Notes: a model not told the origin generated them from the sequence alone. A stretch of DNA of 64,000 nt from Anastrepha obliqua (GCF_027943255.1 NC_072897.1:63698406-63762405); one strand, 5' to 3'. Numbered from the stretch's first letter, positions 22,701-34,056 are shown. Translations and numbers: made by a program.

Positions 22701-22719
22701 TTTCGTCATCGTTAATTGG

Positions 22720-23154
22720 TTAATTTATAGATTTATTCCTAACGTTATCAATACTAAGTCCAAGTTTTTTTGCCAAACTCGCTACAACAGCCTTTTTTTT
22801 AGTGGGTGAACTGGGTAGACTTCGCATACGTTTCTGTACAGCCTTAGCATACGTTTGCTTACATTTGTATGGAAAATATTCAGATTCGCAATCACCAACA
22901 ATATTTGAACCAGCCTCCCTGTCTTGGGTTTGGATCAACTTTTTGGCTCTTTGGACTCTCTTTTTTTCTTTTTCGTACTTCTTCCTCTTCTGTATTTCTT
23001 CCTGGGTCATGGCTTCAGTTTGTCTTTTCCTCCACTGTTTCACTCTTTCTTTTTTGTTGTTTTTGAAATCTGGACCTTTTTTTCGTTTCTCGTCTCTCCA
23101 TTTTTTATAACGTGACACGCTATGGTTGTTATTATTTTCACTAATTTTCTCCAT
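22720..23154 (-). CDS. basic, Lys/Arg-rich N-terminal region of an uncharacterised transposon-associated protein
   Basis: A clean 144-residue frame from an ATG at 23154. It is extremely basic and predicted helical: YKKWRDEKRKK, a second block QWRKRQTEAMTQEE, then KKYEKEKKRVQRAKK. After an acidic bridge comes YKCKQTYAKAVQKRMRSLPSSPTKKKAVVASLAKKLG. Such KAV..(L)P.SP.KK..VV..LAK patterns recur, to my memory, at the start of multicopy arthropod proteins without assigned function. It lies inside the TIR element at 21915-23725 and reads towards its left end; the stop at 22720-22722 is followed by further coding-like sequence. No Cys/His zinc finger is visible in this part. A DNA-binding or transposase N-terminus is an inference. 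Confidence 0.55.
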   Translation of the reverse strand: MEKISENNNNHSVSRYKKWRDEKRKKGPDFKNNKKERVKQWRKRQTEAMTQEEIQKRKKYEKEKKRVQRAKKLIQTQDREAGSNIVGDCESEYFPYKCKQTYAKAVQKRMRSLPSSPTKKKAVVASLAKKLGLSIDNVRNKSIN

Positions 23155-23729
23155 TTTTTAGTTAAAAGAAAAACTTATATACCGTGTTCGTACGGGACAA
23201 AATTTAATTACTGAATATTGAACTTATTTGCGATGCAAACTGAAACCAATGCTTTGCAAGTAAAAAGAGCACCAGTAGTTTGCTTTAAATGTAAAGTAAT
23301 CGAAACAAATAAGTTACTCGGATGAGCACAAAAATAACTGTACAGTGTTAAGTGCGTTCGTACGGGACATCATCGAACCATTTTTTTAAAAGAGCATATC
23401 TGCGTTGTTCATGAATAAACTTTTTTTTTAATATTACGTTTCAAAACGTAAAAGTTTGTTCTTTTAACACCAATTATCAGTTTCACGCTATATGTCACAC
23501 ATAAGGAGAACTAAGCGCTTAAACTTGACCAAATTTCGATAGAAGAAAATAAAATTTTTATGAGTTGTTTTTGTTGTAAAAAAAGATACTTCAAACTGAG
23601 GTCAAGTAAAAGGTCGATGTTTATAATGAAGATTGATATATTTTAAATATATTAACACTAATATAATCATCCGGAAATGCAATTTGTTCGGCGGTCGAAA
23701 TTTACCATTTTCCATGGAATGCTCCGAAT

Positions 23730-25189
23730 ACCGATTGTATAAGAAAGTTATTTATGGTAGATTACCCTCTTGCCAGTTCGTCCGTTTTTTGGTTTCTTCC
23801 AATGTTCCGATGTCCCGGGGCCCAGATTGAGGTAACTTTATGATTTACACTCAATGTATCTACCAGATTAAAATAAGAAAACATTTTCTTTGAGCACTAT
23901 TTATGTTTTGTAGTTTTAAGTTCTCAAGCTTTTAGAGAAACGTCTTCCGATAGCCTCTGTAAGTTTATAATACCCCATTAATAACTATGTTTCATGTCAA
24001 TAAATGAAAAAAATTAATTAATTAAATATTTTATTTTATGTTGTTTTAGTTTAAAGAATTTTTCTTCGGAAATTTACGTGATTTTTAAGATGCTGATCCA
24101 TTCTATGCAAGGTAAGCTGTTTCTGTGTCAGGTGTTGCAAAATAACTAGCTATGGAATTAAACGAATAGAGGAATATAACACATCGACACCGCTATAGCA
24201 GAATCAGTTCGAAGTAAATTCCGTGGGCCTTTATGGCATGTACTTTAATAAAGTCAATGTAAATGATTTTAAATTAAGCAGAAATATATATGAGTAAGTT
24301 CTGTTAAACAATTAATATTTTACTTATTTACTTAGTTTATATGAAATAAATGTTATAAGTTCCACATTACATGAAAGAGTTTGTATTTTTATTTCACCTC
24401 AAATAATTATCTGATGAGATATTTATCGCTTTTTTACCTACATTGCGGCCTTAAAATTAAAAAGGCAAGGTTTAACCTGGTTGAATTTTTCTAAAACTAG
24501 ATGCCTGCAAAAGATTTTAATGTTTTTCAAGTATAATTAAAATTGAAAATTTTTGCTGACCTAAAATATTTTCGAATTCTTTTAAGTACTTATTTTCGCT
24601 GTTAAAAAACGTGTTATTAAAAACTTCCCCTTGACCTCTTAAGAACCAAACGTAAGCATTCGTAGGTCAAAAGTTTGTATGAAAGAAATATACCCAGTTT
24701 AATTCTACATAAAAATATTAATAGTGTTCTTCTTCGCCAAACCGTTATTTTAAGTTATATTAATCGACAAAACCATACAGCATATTTTTGGGTTTTATGC
24801 ATGTTTACATATGCCCCGTTTTTGAAGAATGTTGTACTTACAGTTAAACTAATATAACAAAGGTGTATTTCAGTTTCAGAGTTTGATTTTAATACATATC
24901 ATTTATAATATATGTGTCCCTAACAAATATAAATTTTTATTAATTTATGTGTTTTTATTACTCGTTTTCATATTTTTAATAATTTAGGGTTGGGTTTGTA
25001 AAGAGGTCCATTTGCTTTGTATTGGTAGGGAGCGTTTGTATTGGTTGAAAAAGTTACATTTTCCTAAATGTGTTATATGTTGATAAGGGATCCATTGCAG
25101 TATCTACATACTCGTATACACTTACAGTCTATGTCAGAAGAAAATAATCGTTTTTTTTTTCTTTCAACTTTCAGATATATTTCGTTCTG
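23730..25189. other. AT-rich non-coding DNA
   Basis: About 1.4 kb with no gene, repeat or element that I can recognise; only short chance frames. A moderately GC-rich piece at 23745-23830 borders the TIR element. Confidence 0.5.
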
Positions 25190-25980
25190 CTTTTTGCTGC
25201 ATAATAGGCCCACTCAAGAGCTACGACGCCAATGCTAAATCAGGTTAGTGTCGTTTGAAAATTTCCCGTAAACGCAACCAAACAATAATGAAAGAGAAGT
25301 ATGCGAAGCGTTTTGAGGCGGTACTTTTATGCACGCATTCGAAAGGGCCGAAATTATCGTACGTCGCGGCTGCGAAAGTAATTAAAAAATCAAAAAGTTT
25401 GTTGAAAAGTGGAATCTGCGGTGTAAGGTGTACACAAATTTTGATGACTTTTCCGAGTGCGGCTTGAAACGAGTGACGCCAAAGAGAAGGATAAAGTGAT
25501 TGTCCAACTTTTTAAGCGTGACCCTTATTTGTGACTACGCCAAGCACGATCAGTTCGTGCTAAAAAGGGAATATATGTGAGTATCAACACCATCGAACGT
25601 CGACTGAAGGAGGCGAACATATCCTACCGTCCCACATTATCAAAACCACTGCTCTCAGAAAAACACATTGAGAAACAAGACAATAAAATGGCGATACAGC
25701 AATAGACTGGCTTTCCCATTCCCCAAACGCCAACCCCATTGAAAATGTGTGGGGAACTATGAAAACCCATCTTGCCGGAAGGCTAATCCATGATTGTAAG
25801 CACGTAGTACGTCAAGCTCGCAAAATCGACGAGCTTCGCAGAAAAGCTGGTTCGAAGCATGCTGAGAGGATGCCAGGTTACTCGAAAACGATGGAGGCTA
25901 CACGGTTTATTAAATAAGTGTGACTCGTAGTTTTCTACATACTTTCATGCAAAAAAATTTTAAATATATATCTTTTATAC
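25190..25980 (+). mobile_element. Tc1-like transposase relic
   Basis: Plus-strand coding debris in several phases. It includes KGPKLSYVAAAKVIKKSKS (helix-turn-helix region, about 25345-25400), RSVRAKKGIYVSINTIERRL (25550-25600), a deletion of the first catalytic region near 25690, DWLSHSPNANPIENVWG (third catalytic region; Tc1-type D/E followed by PIENVWG) and a C-terminus ending in TMEATRFIK near 25915. Terminal repeats were not identified. Frameshifts and a deletion of several hundred bases make it dead. Confidence 0.72.
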
Positions 25981-25989
25981 TTAATGAAT

Positions 25990-27659
25990 ACTCGCGGTTC
26001 CATTTTTCTGACACAGTCTCTATATGGAGCCTTTAACAATGTGTCTACGGCAGCTTTGCTGGAAGGCCTAGGGTCAACTGGTTTAGAACCTGCTATTCGA
26101 CACTAGATCGGTTGTCTATAAAACTGTTGGATAGTGATGAGCAAATGAGGGCCCAGTACAATTTCAAAAAGGCAAACAGAGGGACTCCAGAGAGAGTAGT
26201 GTTCTCCCCTCTTCAATGGAATCTAGTGATGAATGAAATTCTCATCAAACTTTGGGATAGTGGACCAGAACTGACCGCATGTGCTGACGACTATCATCTC
26301 ATGCAAGTGCCTTCAAACGATGAGTGAAATACTTACAAAGGCGCTCAGAAAAATCTACAAGTGGACGGAATTGATCAGACTGGAAGTAAATCCAGATTAG
26401 ACGGACTTAGTACTATTCACAAGAAAGTACAAGATTCCCAACTGGTCACCACCGATATTTGGAGGAGTAGAAATAACACTTAAAACATCGACTATATATC
26501 GAGAGCTTATTGTAAATAATAAAGTTGCATGGAGATTAAGCGTGGAAGAAAGAGCGGCAATAGATAGTAAGAAACTCAAACAGCCAAAAGATCTGTATTA
26601 AGCCTGAGGATGACGGGACAATTCTCACACAGGCATTTTAATGACTGTTGCTCTTTTGAATAAATAAATAAACATACAGGTCAGACTACGTTATTCTACA
26701 AGAAAATTTTGGCAAGAGGCCTGGTTTTGTAATATGTAGAACAGAATAGCTGGCAGAAGAGTTTAGAATCCGATAACCACGCATGCAATTTCTTTACAGA
26801 TGGATCCAAAATTACGAAAGGAGTTTGACGTTCAAAAATCTTTCAGCCTTCCGAATCACTGCCACATATTCCAAGCTGAGATCTATGCTGTAACCAAAGC
26901 AGCTGAATTAGCGTTAGGATTTACTACCCTCAACACTGGCACAACCATTGTCATCGATAGCCAAGCTGCTATTAAAGCAGTAATGGTTGTTGTGACTAAC
27001 TTGGAATGCGTGTAACACTGCAGATCCAAAATGGACGAGCTCTGTGAGAAAATACAGGTCAGAATTTACTAGGTACCGTGGCACAAGGGAATAGTGAGAA
27101 ATAAGAGAGTTGATGAGGATTCTAAGGCAGGCATCCGCTTGCCTGGGATAAGTACGTCGAATAAATGTATATACCTCACTCTCAGTTTGAAAGACGGAAA
27201 ACTTTGGAAGCACAGTCTATTAAGGAAGCCTTGACCTCTCACAGGATTGCCAAAATAAGGTTACGAACTTGCTACACGAAAACTGCCAACTTTATTTTAA
27301 CAATCTCAAGCAAAGAATGTAAAATATTGTTTGATACACTGAGGGGGCATTGTCTTAGTCCATATCACGCTGCTAAAATGGGATTGGTGCAGAACGGCGA
27401 GTGTTACTTTTCCGAAGAAGAAAGGGGTTAGAAAACTTTCTTTGCCACTCTCCTGCTATAAGCAGAACTCGTTACAACTGCCTAGAATCGGTATACTTTT
27501 CATCCCTGAAGGATATGGCTGACAAAAGTTTAAACTGTTTATTAAAACTCGCCAAAACATGTATCACGGAACTACTGCAACAACGCTGGTAACACTACGG
27601 ACCCTAGTGGTCTATGTGAGACCTATTGAGATCAGCCAGATATACCTAACCTAACCTTA
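25990..27659 (+). mobile_element. LOA-like non-LTR relic, 5' truncated
   Basis: 3' part of a LOA-like ORF2 on the plus strand. RT pieces begin near 26010 (GAFNNVSTAALLEGL-like) and 26112-26327 shows NRGTPERVVFSPLQW and ACADDYHL (active-site Asp pair with A-D-D). RNase H pieces at 26740-27130 include NHCHIFQAEIYAV, TTIVIDSQAAIKA and PWHKGIVRN. The C-terminal Cys/His region is at 27165-27592. The element ends CCTAACCTAACCTTA at 27645-27659, the same type of end as the element at 1396-7157. Numerous frameshifts and stops; the 5' boundary is only approximate. Confidence 0.75.
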
Positions 27660-28139
27660 TAACACGTTCACATATAAGTAGATGATCTACTTTTTCGTGC
27701 TCAACTCCCAATCCGTAATTAAAAAGCGATTCCCATACAAAATTTCTCCCCCAAAATCTGAGATTATAAAATAATCCTAGATATTAACCATACTGTTTGA
27801 CATACAACGCTGTGGTTTCTGTGCAATAGATCATTATTTTTACGCGTGTATAGATAAATGTCAAATTGAAAACTAAATAAAATGGAAGCCGTTAAAGAAA
27901 ACAGGTTTGTAGACATAATTGAAATAAAATGTTTGTTAGGTCTGTGTCCATAAACGCGTTGTCCTTTTATTACTTATTTTAAAATGTAATATCGAATTTC
28001 GAATGCGTATTGGTGCCATAATTTTTGAAACCTCAGTAAACGTCGTTTACGCTTTTCCTTCAACTGTTCATTATTAGCAGCCAATTACACAATTAAATTT
28101 GCTATACCTTCTCCTGATCTTTTCTTCATATCGTTAATA
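27660..28139. other. non-coding gap
   Basis: AT-rich, without a recognisable gene or element. Confidence 0.45.
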
Positions 28140-28480
28140 AATTTTAAACAAACCAAAAACACCGAAATCTTCTACCCAAAATAATTTCTATGAAGAAAAA
28201 CCTTTCACAATAATATTTATAGCTGATTGTCAATTTTGCAGGTAATTTGCCATTTGTGAATGGGTAGACTAATTTCGTGGATTTATTAGTAATTAATGCA
28301 TATAGTATGTGAACGTACTTTAAGCCGATCTTGTCGAAGGCTTTAGAAAAGTCAAGCGATATAACAAAAATGTATATCTTTATATGAAGAGGGTGCATAA
28401 TCTGATCTAAGTAAACTAGAGAATCAGATAATGATTCCCCTTTCCTAAAATTGATTTGATGGTTATGAAGTAATTTATTA
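28140..28480 (-). pseudogene. I/Jockey-like reverse transcriptase fragment
   Basis: Minus-strand reading from 28480: HNHQINFRKGESLSDSLVYL, then about 15 residues later IYIFVISLDFSKAFDKIGL, which is the RT palm A motif (LDFSKAFD) with normal spacing. About 85 residues are open to 28144. No other domain of the element remains. It lies directly next to the miniature mariner-like element at 28484. Confidence 0.7.
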
Positions 28481-28483
28481 ATA

Positions 28484-28913
28484 AAGGGTTTTTAATAAGC
28501 GGTGTTATTTTGATATTCAAAGAAAAATACTATTTTTTAATATACCTAAATGATCGGATGTTTATTTCATTACAAGAAGGCATGCCGTTAATAGTGGAAA
28601 ACAACATCGGGCAAATGACCACCACAACCACGCTTACAGGACAATATCCTTTTCATGAAATTTTCCATAACCGAATAGCAAAGTGGCTGCCTTATGTCCT
28701 CGATACCATTACGAATTCCGCCTTTGAGGTCTTGAATCGACCCTTTCACGTAAAACATCAATGGTTTCATAGCTTGTGTGGCACGCAGCGCCGCCTTGTT
28801 GAAAATAAACATTGTCCAGATCAATACCATCCAATTCCGGCCATAAAAAATTGTTAATCATCTCTCGATAGCGCAATCCATTCACCTGTAACACCTTTTA
28901 TTGGAAAGCTCTT
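28484..28913 (-). mobile_element. 430-bp miniature mariner/IS630-type element with TIRs
   Basis: Inverted ends of about 24 bp start AAGGGTTT (left, 28484) and AAGAGCTT (right, read on the minus strand from 28913) and share AATAA and GGTGTTA. TA lies outside each end (28482-28483 and 28914-28915). The minus strand keeps one transposase piece: NGLRYREMINNFLWPELDGI, followed by VYFQQGGAACHTS, corresponding to the second catalytic region with the usual Asp replaced by Gly (QQGGA). Everything else is deleted. Ends and protein place it with 9527-10408. Confidence 0.78.
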
Positions 28914-28915
28914 TA

Positions 28916-29468
28916 GTATTTAATCACCATAGCCTAGTGATGGGCAAACTCAGCACATTTGCATTGTGCAGCAGCATGTGCTTCTGCGTGCTAAAATTGC
29001 TAGGTGAAGGGGGATAACAAAGCACAGGGAAGAAACAGAAAAATTGAGCGAGTTGTGTCTGTGTTTGTATCCTGAATGAGAGAGCAATTATTCATGAATT
29101 CTTACCAGGGATGACAACTTTTAACTTCATATCAAAAAATTTCTAAAAAATTTGGTTTTTTGGTAGATTTTTCTTCAACAACAAAATTATATACATATTA
29201 CTATTTCTATTATAATAATGAATTAAGATAATAAACAACAATAGACATGCAATAAAACATTTCAAAAGTTCGCGTAATACTGTTTTTTAATTGCTAGATG
29301 TAAAGAAGATTAAGGCCTCTGAAAATATTTCATTTGAAACTAAATTAAAATCCTACAAATTGGAAAGCAACGACAGTTAAATCTTCAATAATATTGATCA
29401 CTGCATATACAGACGAATCTCCTTATTCTTTTTGCTGTGCATATAAATATATCTTTGTACGGTAAAAA

Positions 29469-29469
<1 letters not shown>
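28916..29469. other. non-coding DNA
   Basis: No gene. A GC-balanced segment at 28935-29060 gives way to AT-rich sequence. Confidence 0.4.

Positions 29470-29506
<37 letters not shown>
29470..29506 (+). repeat. poly(A) run of 37
   Basis: An uninterrupted A homopolymer followed by a short GAAGA repeat (29508-29526). It may be the tail of a retrocopy upstream or a simple-sequence expansion. The lysine-rich frame across it is an artefact. Confidence 0.8.
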
Positions 29507-29507
<1 letters not shown>

Positions 29508-29764
29508 GAAGAGAAGAGAAGAGAAGCTGTCGTTATTGCTAACCATAGATAATCAATTTGTCCCGTTCGCGGTTTTTTGTTTTTACACTATTTTGCCCAA
29601 AAGTGACAGCTGTTATCAAAAACACAGCTGGTACAGGTGTTGCCAGGCTTCGGCCATGCCATTAAATCGCACTCCCCCCCACAGCTCGGAACCATTCATA
29701 AGCCAAACAGCCAACAGATGGCGCTTCTCGTCAAGGGAATAACCCATATACAACCAATAAGGTT

Positions 29765-30900
29765 ATGATTGTGACAAATGAAACTCAAAAGCAACGCTCC
29801 CCTTCTATGAGTTCAATAAATCCGAATGAAACGAATATTACAAATTCTACGTCAAAAGATAAAAATTGGACCCTAGTCAAAAATCCAAAAAGGCCTTCAG
29901 GTAGCCCACAAAATGTAAATGAAAACAAATTCGATGCTCTTTCAATGGATGATAACAACGAATTAAAAGCAGATAAAATACCTGAAAAGGAAAAACCTCT
30001 CAAGCCTCCTCCAATCTTCGTAGACAGAGTCGAGAATATTCACCCGTTATTAAACACGCTCAACGAATTTGAAAGTAATAACTACGAATTAAGAGTCATT
30101 GGGTCAAATCGTGTAAAAATCCAGCCAAAAACACCGGAAGCATTCACTAACATAGTTAAATTGCTTGAAAGTAAGAAGACAGAGTTTTACACATAAAAAC
30201 CAAAAAATGAAAGAAGTTTCAAAGTAAATTTAAGAAATATGCAGCTGTCAGTTGATCCTGAAGAAATCAAACTTGCATTAAAGGAATACCATATGGTCAC
30301 TCTGTCACAATTGTTTGGAATATAAAACACTCTCAAAACAAAAGAGCACTTCCAATGTTTGTCGTAGAAATGGTGCAAAATCCTAACAATAAATCAATCT
30401 ATGATATTAGAAACTTACTCCACAGTCGCATTACTTTTGAACCCCCCGGCCAAAACGCGACCTGCCACAGTGTTCGCGATGCCAAAACTATGGCCATACA
30501 AAATTTGGTTGTCGAAGACAAGCCAAATGCGTTAAGTGCGCAGGCGATCATGTAACATCTGAATGCGAATGTGCACTGTATGAGGGTAATCACCCGGCGA
30601 ACTATAAAGGATGCACCGTATATAAAAAGCTGCAAGCAACCTCCTTTCCTGCACTAAGGAAGAAGATATTGCCATCTCAGAGCGCCCAAAATGATCCAAG
30701 CCACCAACAAGTACAACTAAATTTCAACCAACAGAAGCTATCGTATGCACAAGTTGCTAGTAATGAAATAAACCAAAACACCAACGGAAACAACGCCTTG
30801 ATCAGCGAAATCCGGGAAATGATGAAGCTATTAAGAGATGTAATGAGCCAAATGACTGCCATGACAAACCTTTTAGTAAGTCTTGTCCAAAAGCCCCATA
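29765..30900 (+). pseudogene. Jockey ORF1 (gag) relic
   Basis: Starts at ATG 29765. Low-complexity N-terminus, then PPPIFVDRVENIHPLLNTLN and KIQPKTPEAFTNIVKLL, the N-terminal part of the Jockey/PRE_C2HC-type gag. A stop at 30194-30196 and later frame changes break it. Continuing pieces read ERSFKVNLRNMQLSVDPEEI, then MFVVEMVQNPNNKSIYDI and SRITFEPPGQ, with decayed CCHC knuckles near 30450-30610 (KCAGDHVTSECE-like in another phase). The C-terminal helix region is 30669-30900. It binds element RNA. The family assignment is good because the order of motifs is complete. Confidence 0.8.
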
Positions 30901-30904
30901 TTCC

Positions 30905-32291
30905 ATGCCCTTAAACCTTACTTTGTGGAATGCAAATGGGCTGTCACAACACTCAAATGAGTTAAAAATTTTCTTGCAAAAACACGATATAGACATCTTC
31001 TTAGTATCAGAAACCCATTTCACCAAAAAGAGTTTTTTCAATATTCCCTTCTACTGTTTCTATCACACAATGCATCCTGACGGATCTGCTCACGGAGGCT
31101 CTGCTATTCTTATAAAGAAATCAATCAAGCACTATGAATCTACACATTATAGAACAGAAGAAATTCAAGCTCGGTTTACGACAACAAAGGGACCCGAATT
31201 GCACAACGCAACGACATCAATGAACTTGAAAGTTTTCTCAACGGGAGAGCCAACTTATTGGCCTTCAGACCCAAAAAAGATTCCTGACCTTGTTGATTTT
31301 TGTGTCATCAAAGGTTTATCGTACCTGCAGATAACCTGTAAATCCTGCCTGGATCTTTCTTCTGACCATTCGCCAGTGATAATCACAATAAATGATAAAC
31401 TCGAAAAATCTGTTCGGCAGTTTTCCTGGACATATCACAAGCCTTCGACCGAATGTGGCACCAAGGCCTACTCTTTAAAATAAAAAAGAAACTACCACTA
31501 AATGCCTATTTCCTCCTTAAATCATATCTAAACCAACGAATGTTCTACGTAAATTACGAAAATGAAATTTCCAATTTTCAACAAATTAAAGCTGTACTTA
31601 ATTTTTACACACGATCTGCCAACCACAAAAGGTGTACTAACTGGCACTTTTGCCGATGACACGCATAAATAAAATCTCCAAATGGCTCCGGAGCTGGCGG
31701 TTGAAAGTAAACGAACATAAATCTCAACACGTAACCTTTACCACAAAAAGAACCACCTGCCCACAAATCAACTTAAACCGTATTCCAATTCCGCAATGTG
31801 ATAGTGCTAAATATCTAGGCATTCATTTGGATAAACGGCTTACGTGGAAAACGCATATCTTTACAAAAAGGAAAGCTCTAGGCTTAATATTTCGTAATAT
31901 GTACTGGCTGCTAAACCGCAAATCCACCCTCTCAATGGAAAACAAACTTATCCTCTACAAATCTGTGATAAAACCAGTCTGGACTTACGGAATCCAACTG
32001 TGGGGTACTGCGTCAAATTCAAACTTGAAAATCCTGCAGCGTTTCCAGTCCAAGACTCTACGTACCCTAGTCAACGCTCCGTGCTACGTGACAAATGCCC
32101 AAATTCATCGGGACTTAGACATCCCTTCAATAAAAGATGAAATACAAAATGTAACCAGTAAATACCGAAATCGACTTCAATCGCACCCAAATGAACTGGC
32201 CTCTACCCTCATGTCACCATCATGTGTCTTTTTAAGGTTGAAAAGAAAAACACGAATTCAGCTCGTCCAAGAGCCATCTATAAAATATTGA
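30905..32291 (+). pseudogene. Jockey ORF2 relic: endonuclease and partial reverse transcriptase
   Basis: ATG at 30905 gives the Jockey endonuclease start NLTLWNANGLSQHSNELK with DIFLVSETHFTKKS and GGSAILIKKSIKH. The middle of the domain is missing and the frame picks up near DHSPVIITI (C-terminal endonuclease motif). After another deletion, RT pieces follow at 31430-31660, including FADD (about 31643-31654) as active site. 31650-32291 encodes the thumb and C-terminus (CDSAKYLGIHLDKRLTWKTH, LWGTASNSNLKILQRFQSK). There is no RNase H, as expected for Jockey. Two or more deletions and frame changes inactivate it. Confidence 0.83.
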
Positions 32292-32445
32292 ATTTATATA
32301 TTAGAAAGGATATTTCACTGGAAATATTCCTTTAATACTAAAATCAAAGCCACTCTTAAATGTAACCAAATATTTGTAAAATGTCTTCTAAGAATTGTAA
32401 GTATAGACAGAATACAAAATAAAGTTTTTAAATAAAAAAAAAAAA

Positions 32446-33093
32446 TCTTATGATTACTTAAATGGTTTTTGAATTCGGATATATTTTTTTAAATTGATGT
32501 TTTTTAAATTGAGCTAAGAAAACCAGATTTTCAAGTTTTTTAGCAATTACTTTATAGAACTGCAAACTCTCTTAAGCTACCAAAGTTTGTTAAATGTTTT
32601 AGAATTTTTAGCTAATGAATGATACCATTTTTTCTTTTATTTGTCATAAAAGATGGACGTTATTGACAACTAATTTCGTCCATCTAAATCCAATACACTT
32701 TGATATACACAATTGCATATAAAAATAAACAACCAAGAGTATATATATATGTATATAAATCATCAATAATAAATTCGACAATGCCCAAAATTGATTCCCA
32801 CATTTAACAACTGCGGCAATTCTTACTCATAAGTTTTGACATTTCATAAATAAAGTCAGTTTTTTCGTGATTTCTTCACTTTTCGACGATATTTTTTGAG
32901 ACCGTAAGTTACATAGTATTGTCGCATAAAAAACCACTAATATTAAGTGTATTTGTATGGTGTGGATGCAGTGAAAGTGCTGAAAGTTTAAAAATTTTAA
33001 AATTTGAAACGGCGAACGTCAAAACAAAGTGCACAGTGTTCAACTGCCGACAAAAACATATATTTATTTCTAAAGTTAAATAAAATATAAAAT
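32446..33093. other. AT-rich DNA upstream of hAT relic
   Basis: No coding content. It may include the left terminal region of the hAT element that follows, but no terminal inverted repeat was identified. Confidence 0.4.
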
Positions 33094-34056
33094 ATGAACA
33101 TTTGGTTCAACATGACCTCAAATAAAAGAAAATTGTTAAATTTTAATCCGAAGTGGAATGTAACTTTTTTATGCATATATGTAGACGGAGAATCACAATG
33201 CCTTGTATGTGAAAAACGTGTCATGTGTAAGGTTTTTAACATAAAGAGACATTATGAGCTGGATAGGAGCGAATATGATAAATATGTAGGAGAAGAAAGG
33301 AAAAGTATATACAAATCCTTAAGTCTAAACGAAGAGCCCGATTCGATAGCGGTAAGCCATGTGCCAAATTACAGAAGGTCGGAAAAATTCAAAATTATTA
33401 AACATTTTTTAAATTTCTTAGGAAAGCGAAGATTACGTTGTAGATGCAAAGCGTGCAACTTATGAAATCGCCTTTATCACGGATGTAACACAACATTTGG
33501 ATGCTTTATGTTTTTCTCTAATGGGAAGACAAAAACTTATTTTTAATATGAATGACGAAATTGAAGCGTTAAAAAAATATCATTATGGATACGACAGTTA
33601 AAGGAAAAATGCTTCGATTTTTTCCCGTGCTTACAAACACTTACTGAAAGCCGAGACGTAGACGTAACAAAGTATGTGGCAGAACTTGAAAACCTCGAAA
33701 AAAAGTTTCAGGAACGATTTGCTGAATTGCGTACAATAAAATCAAAGCTTGATATGTTCGCGACGCCTTTTGATTTCGATTCTTTTGAAGTGCCACGACA
33801 CTTGCAAACGGAATTGATCGATTTGCAATGTGATACCCGAATTAAAGCTGATTATAGGGAATCGACTTGCATTGTTGAGTTCTATCAAAAAATTTGTAAC
33901 CAAAAATATTCTAATTTACGAAAGTTTGCTTCAGAAATAATAGCAATGTTTGGCTCGACTGATTCATGTGAGCAATTTTTTTCACTGGTAAAACTTAATA
34001 AGTGTAGGTTAAGAAATCGACTATCCGATACTAATTTAAGAAATATATTGCGTTGA
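33094..34056 (+). pseudogene. hAT transposase relic (GTF2IRD2/SCAND3-like), large internal deletion
   Basis: N-terminal piece from ATG 33094 has a degenerate BED-type zinc-finger: FLCIYVDGESQCLVCEKRV with a later KRHYE, i.e. C-x2-C then H spacing. After frame changes and a deletion of most of the catalytic core, 33490-33600 reads ITDVTQHLDALCFSLMG-like sequence. 33676-34056 is the C-terminal part with PRHLQTELIDLQCDTRIK and the dimerisation block IIAMFGSTDSCEQFFSLVKL. This architecture is that of hAT proteins domesticated in vertebrates as GTF2IRD2/SCAND3. It is distinct from the hAT relic at the left edge. Dead copy. Confidence 0.75.

Larger units (their letters stand above)
21928..23369 (+). 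repeat. six copies of GTTCGTACGGGAC
   Basis: Exact copies start at 21928, 22107, 22294, 22314, 23186 and 23356, all on the plus strand. The first directly abuts the left TIR. Five are followed by A. The copies at 21928 and 22314 are followed within a few bases by CGTACGAA, making partial palindromes centred on CGTACG. A 13-mer is not expected even once by chance in this length. They flank the minus-strand ORF on both sides (four downstream, two upstream). The most natural reading is a subterminal transposase-binding site array or an operator-like regulatory site. Confidence 0.8.
21915..23725. mobile_element. unfamiliar DNA transposon-like element, 14-bp TIRs, GAAT target duplication
   Basis: Perfect 14-bp inverted ends GGAGCATTCCATGG at 21915-21928 and 23712-23725, immediately flanked by the direct duplication GAAT (21911-21914 and 23726-23729). 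The 1811 bp between them hold a minus-strand ORF (22720-23154), a decayed continuation of coding character at 22400-22700, and six same-direction copies of GTTCGTACGGGAC. TIRs, a 4-bp duplication and one transposon-associated ORF fit a cut-and-paste element. Superfamilies with 4-bp duplications include Sola (from memory, unverified). The element appears shortened: the coding region is only a fraction of a transposase. I cannot assign the superfamily from sequence alone. Confidence 0.65.
29511..32445 (+). mobile_element. Jockey-clade non-LTR retrotransposon with internal deletions
   Basis: Plus-strand Jockey element. Leader about 29530-29764, ORF1 29765-30900, ORF2 from 30905, then a 3' untranslated region with AATACAAAATAAAG and a terminal A-rich tail ending at 32445. 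ORF2 has lost much of the endonuclease and RT. The leader has the balanced composition typical of Jockey promoters. No target duplication was established. It would have moved by target-primed reverse transcription. Confidence 0.83.

Noticed and set aside
22802..23115. Phe/Leu-rich plus-strand frames resembling membrane proteins
   Set aside because: Antisense of the Lys/Arg-rich ORF at 22720-23154.
29437..29742. Plus-strand frame with a poly-lysine run
   Set aside because: Created by the A37 homopolymer; the flanking part is the leader of the Jockey element.
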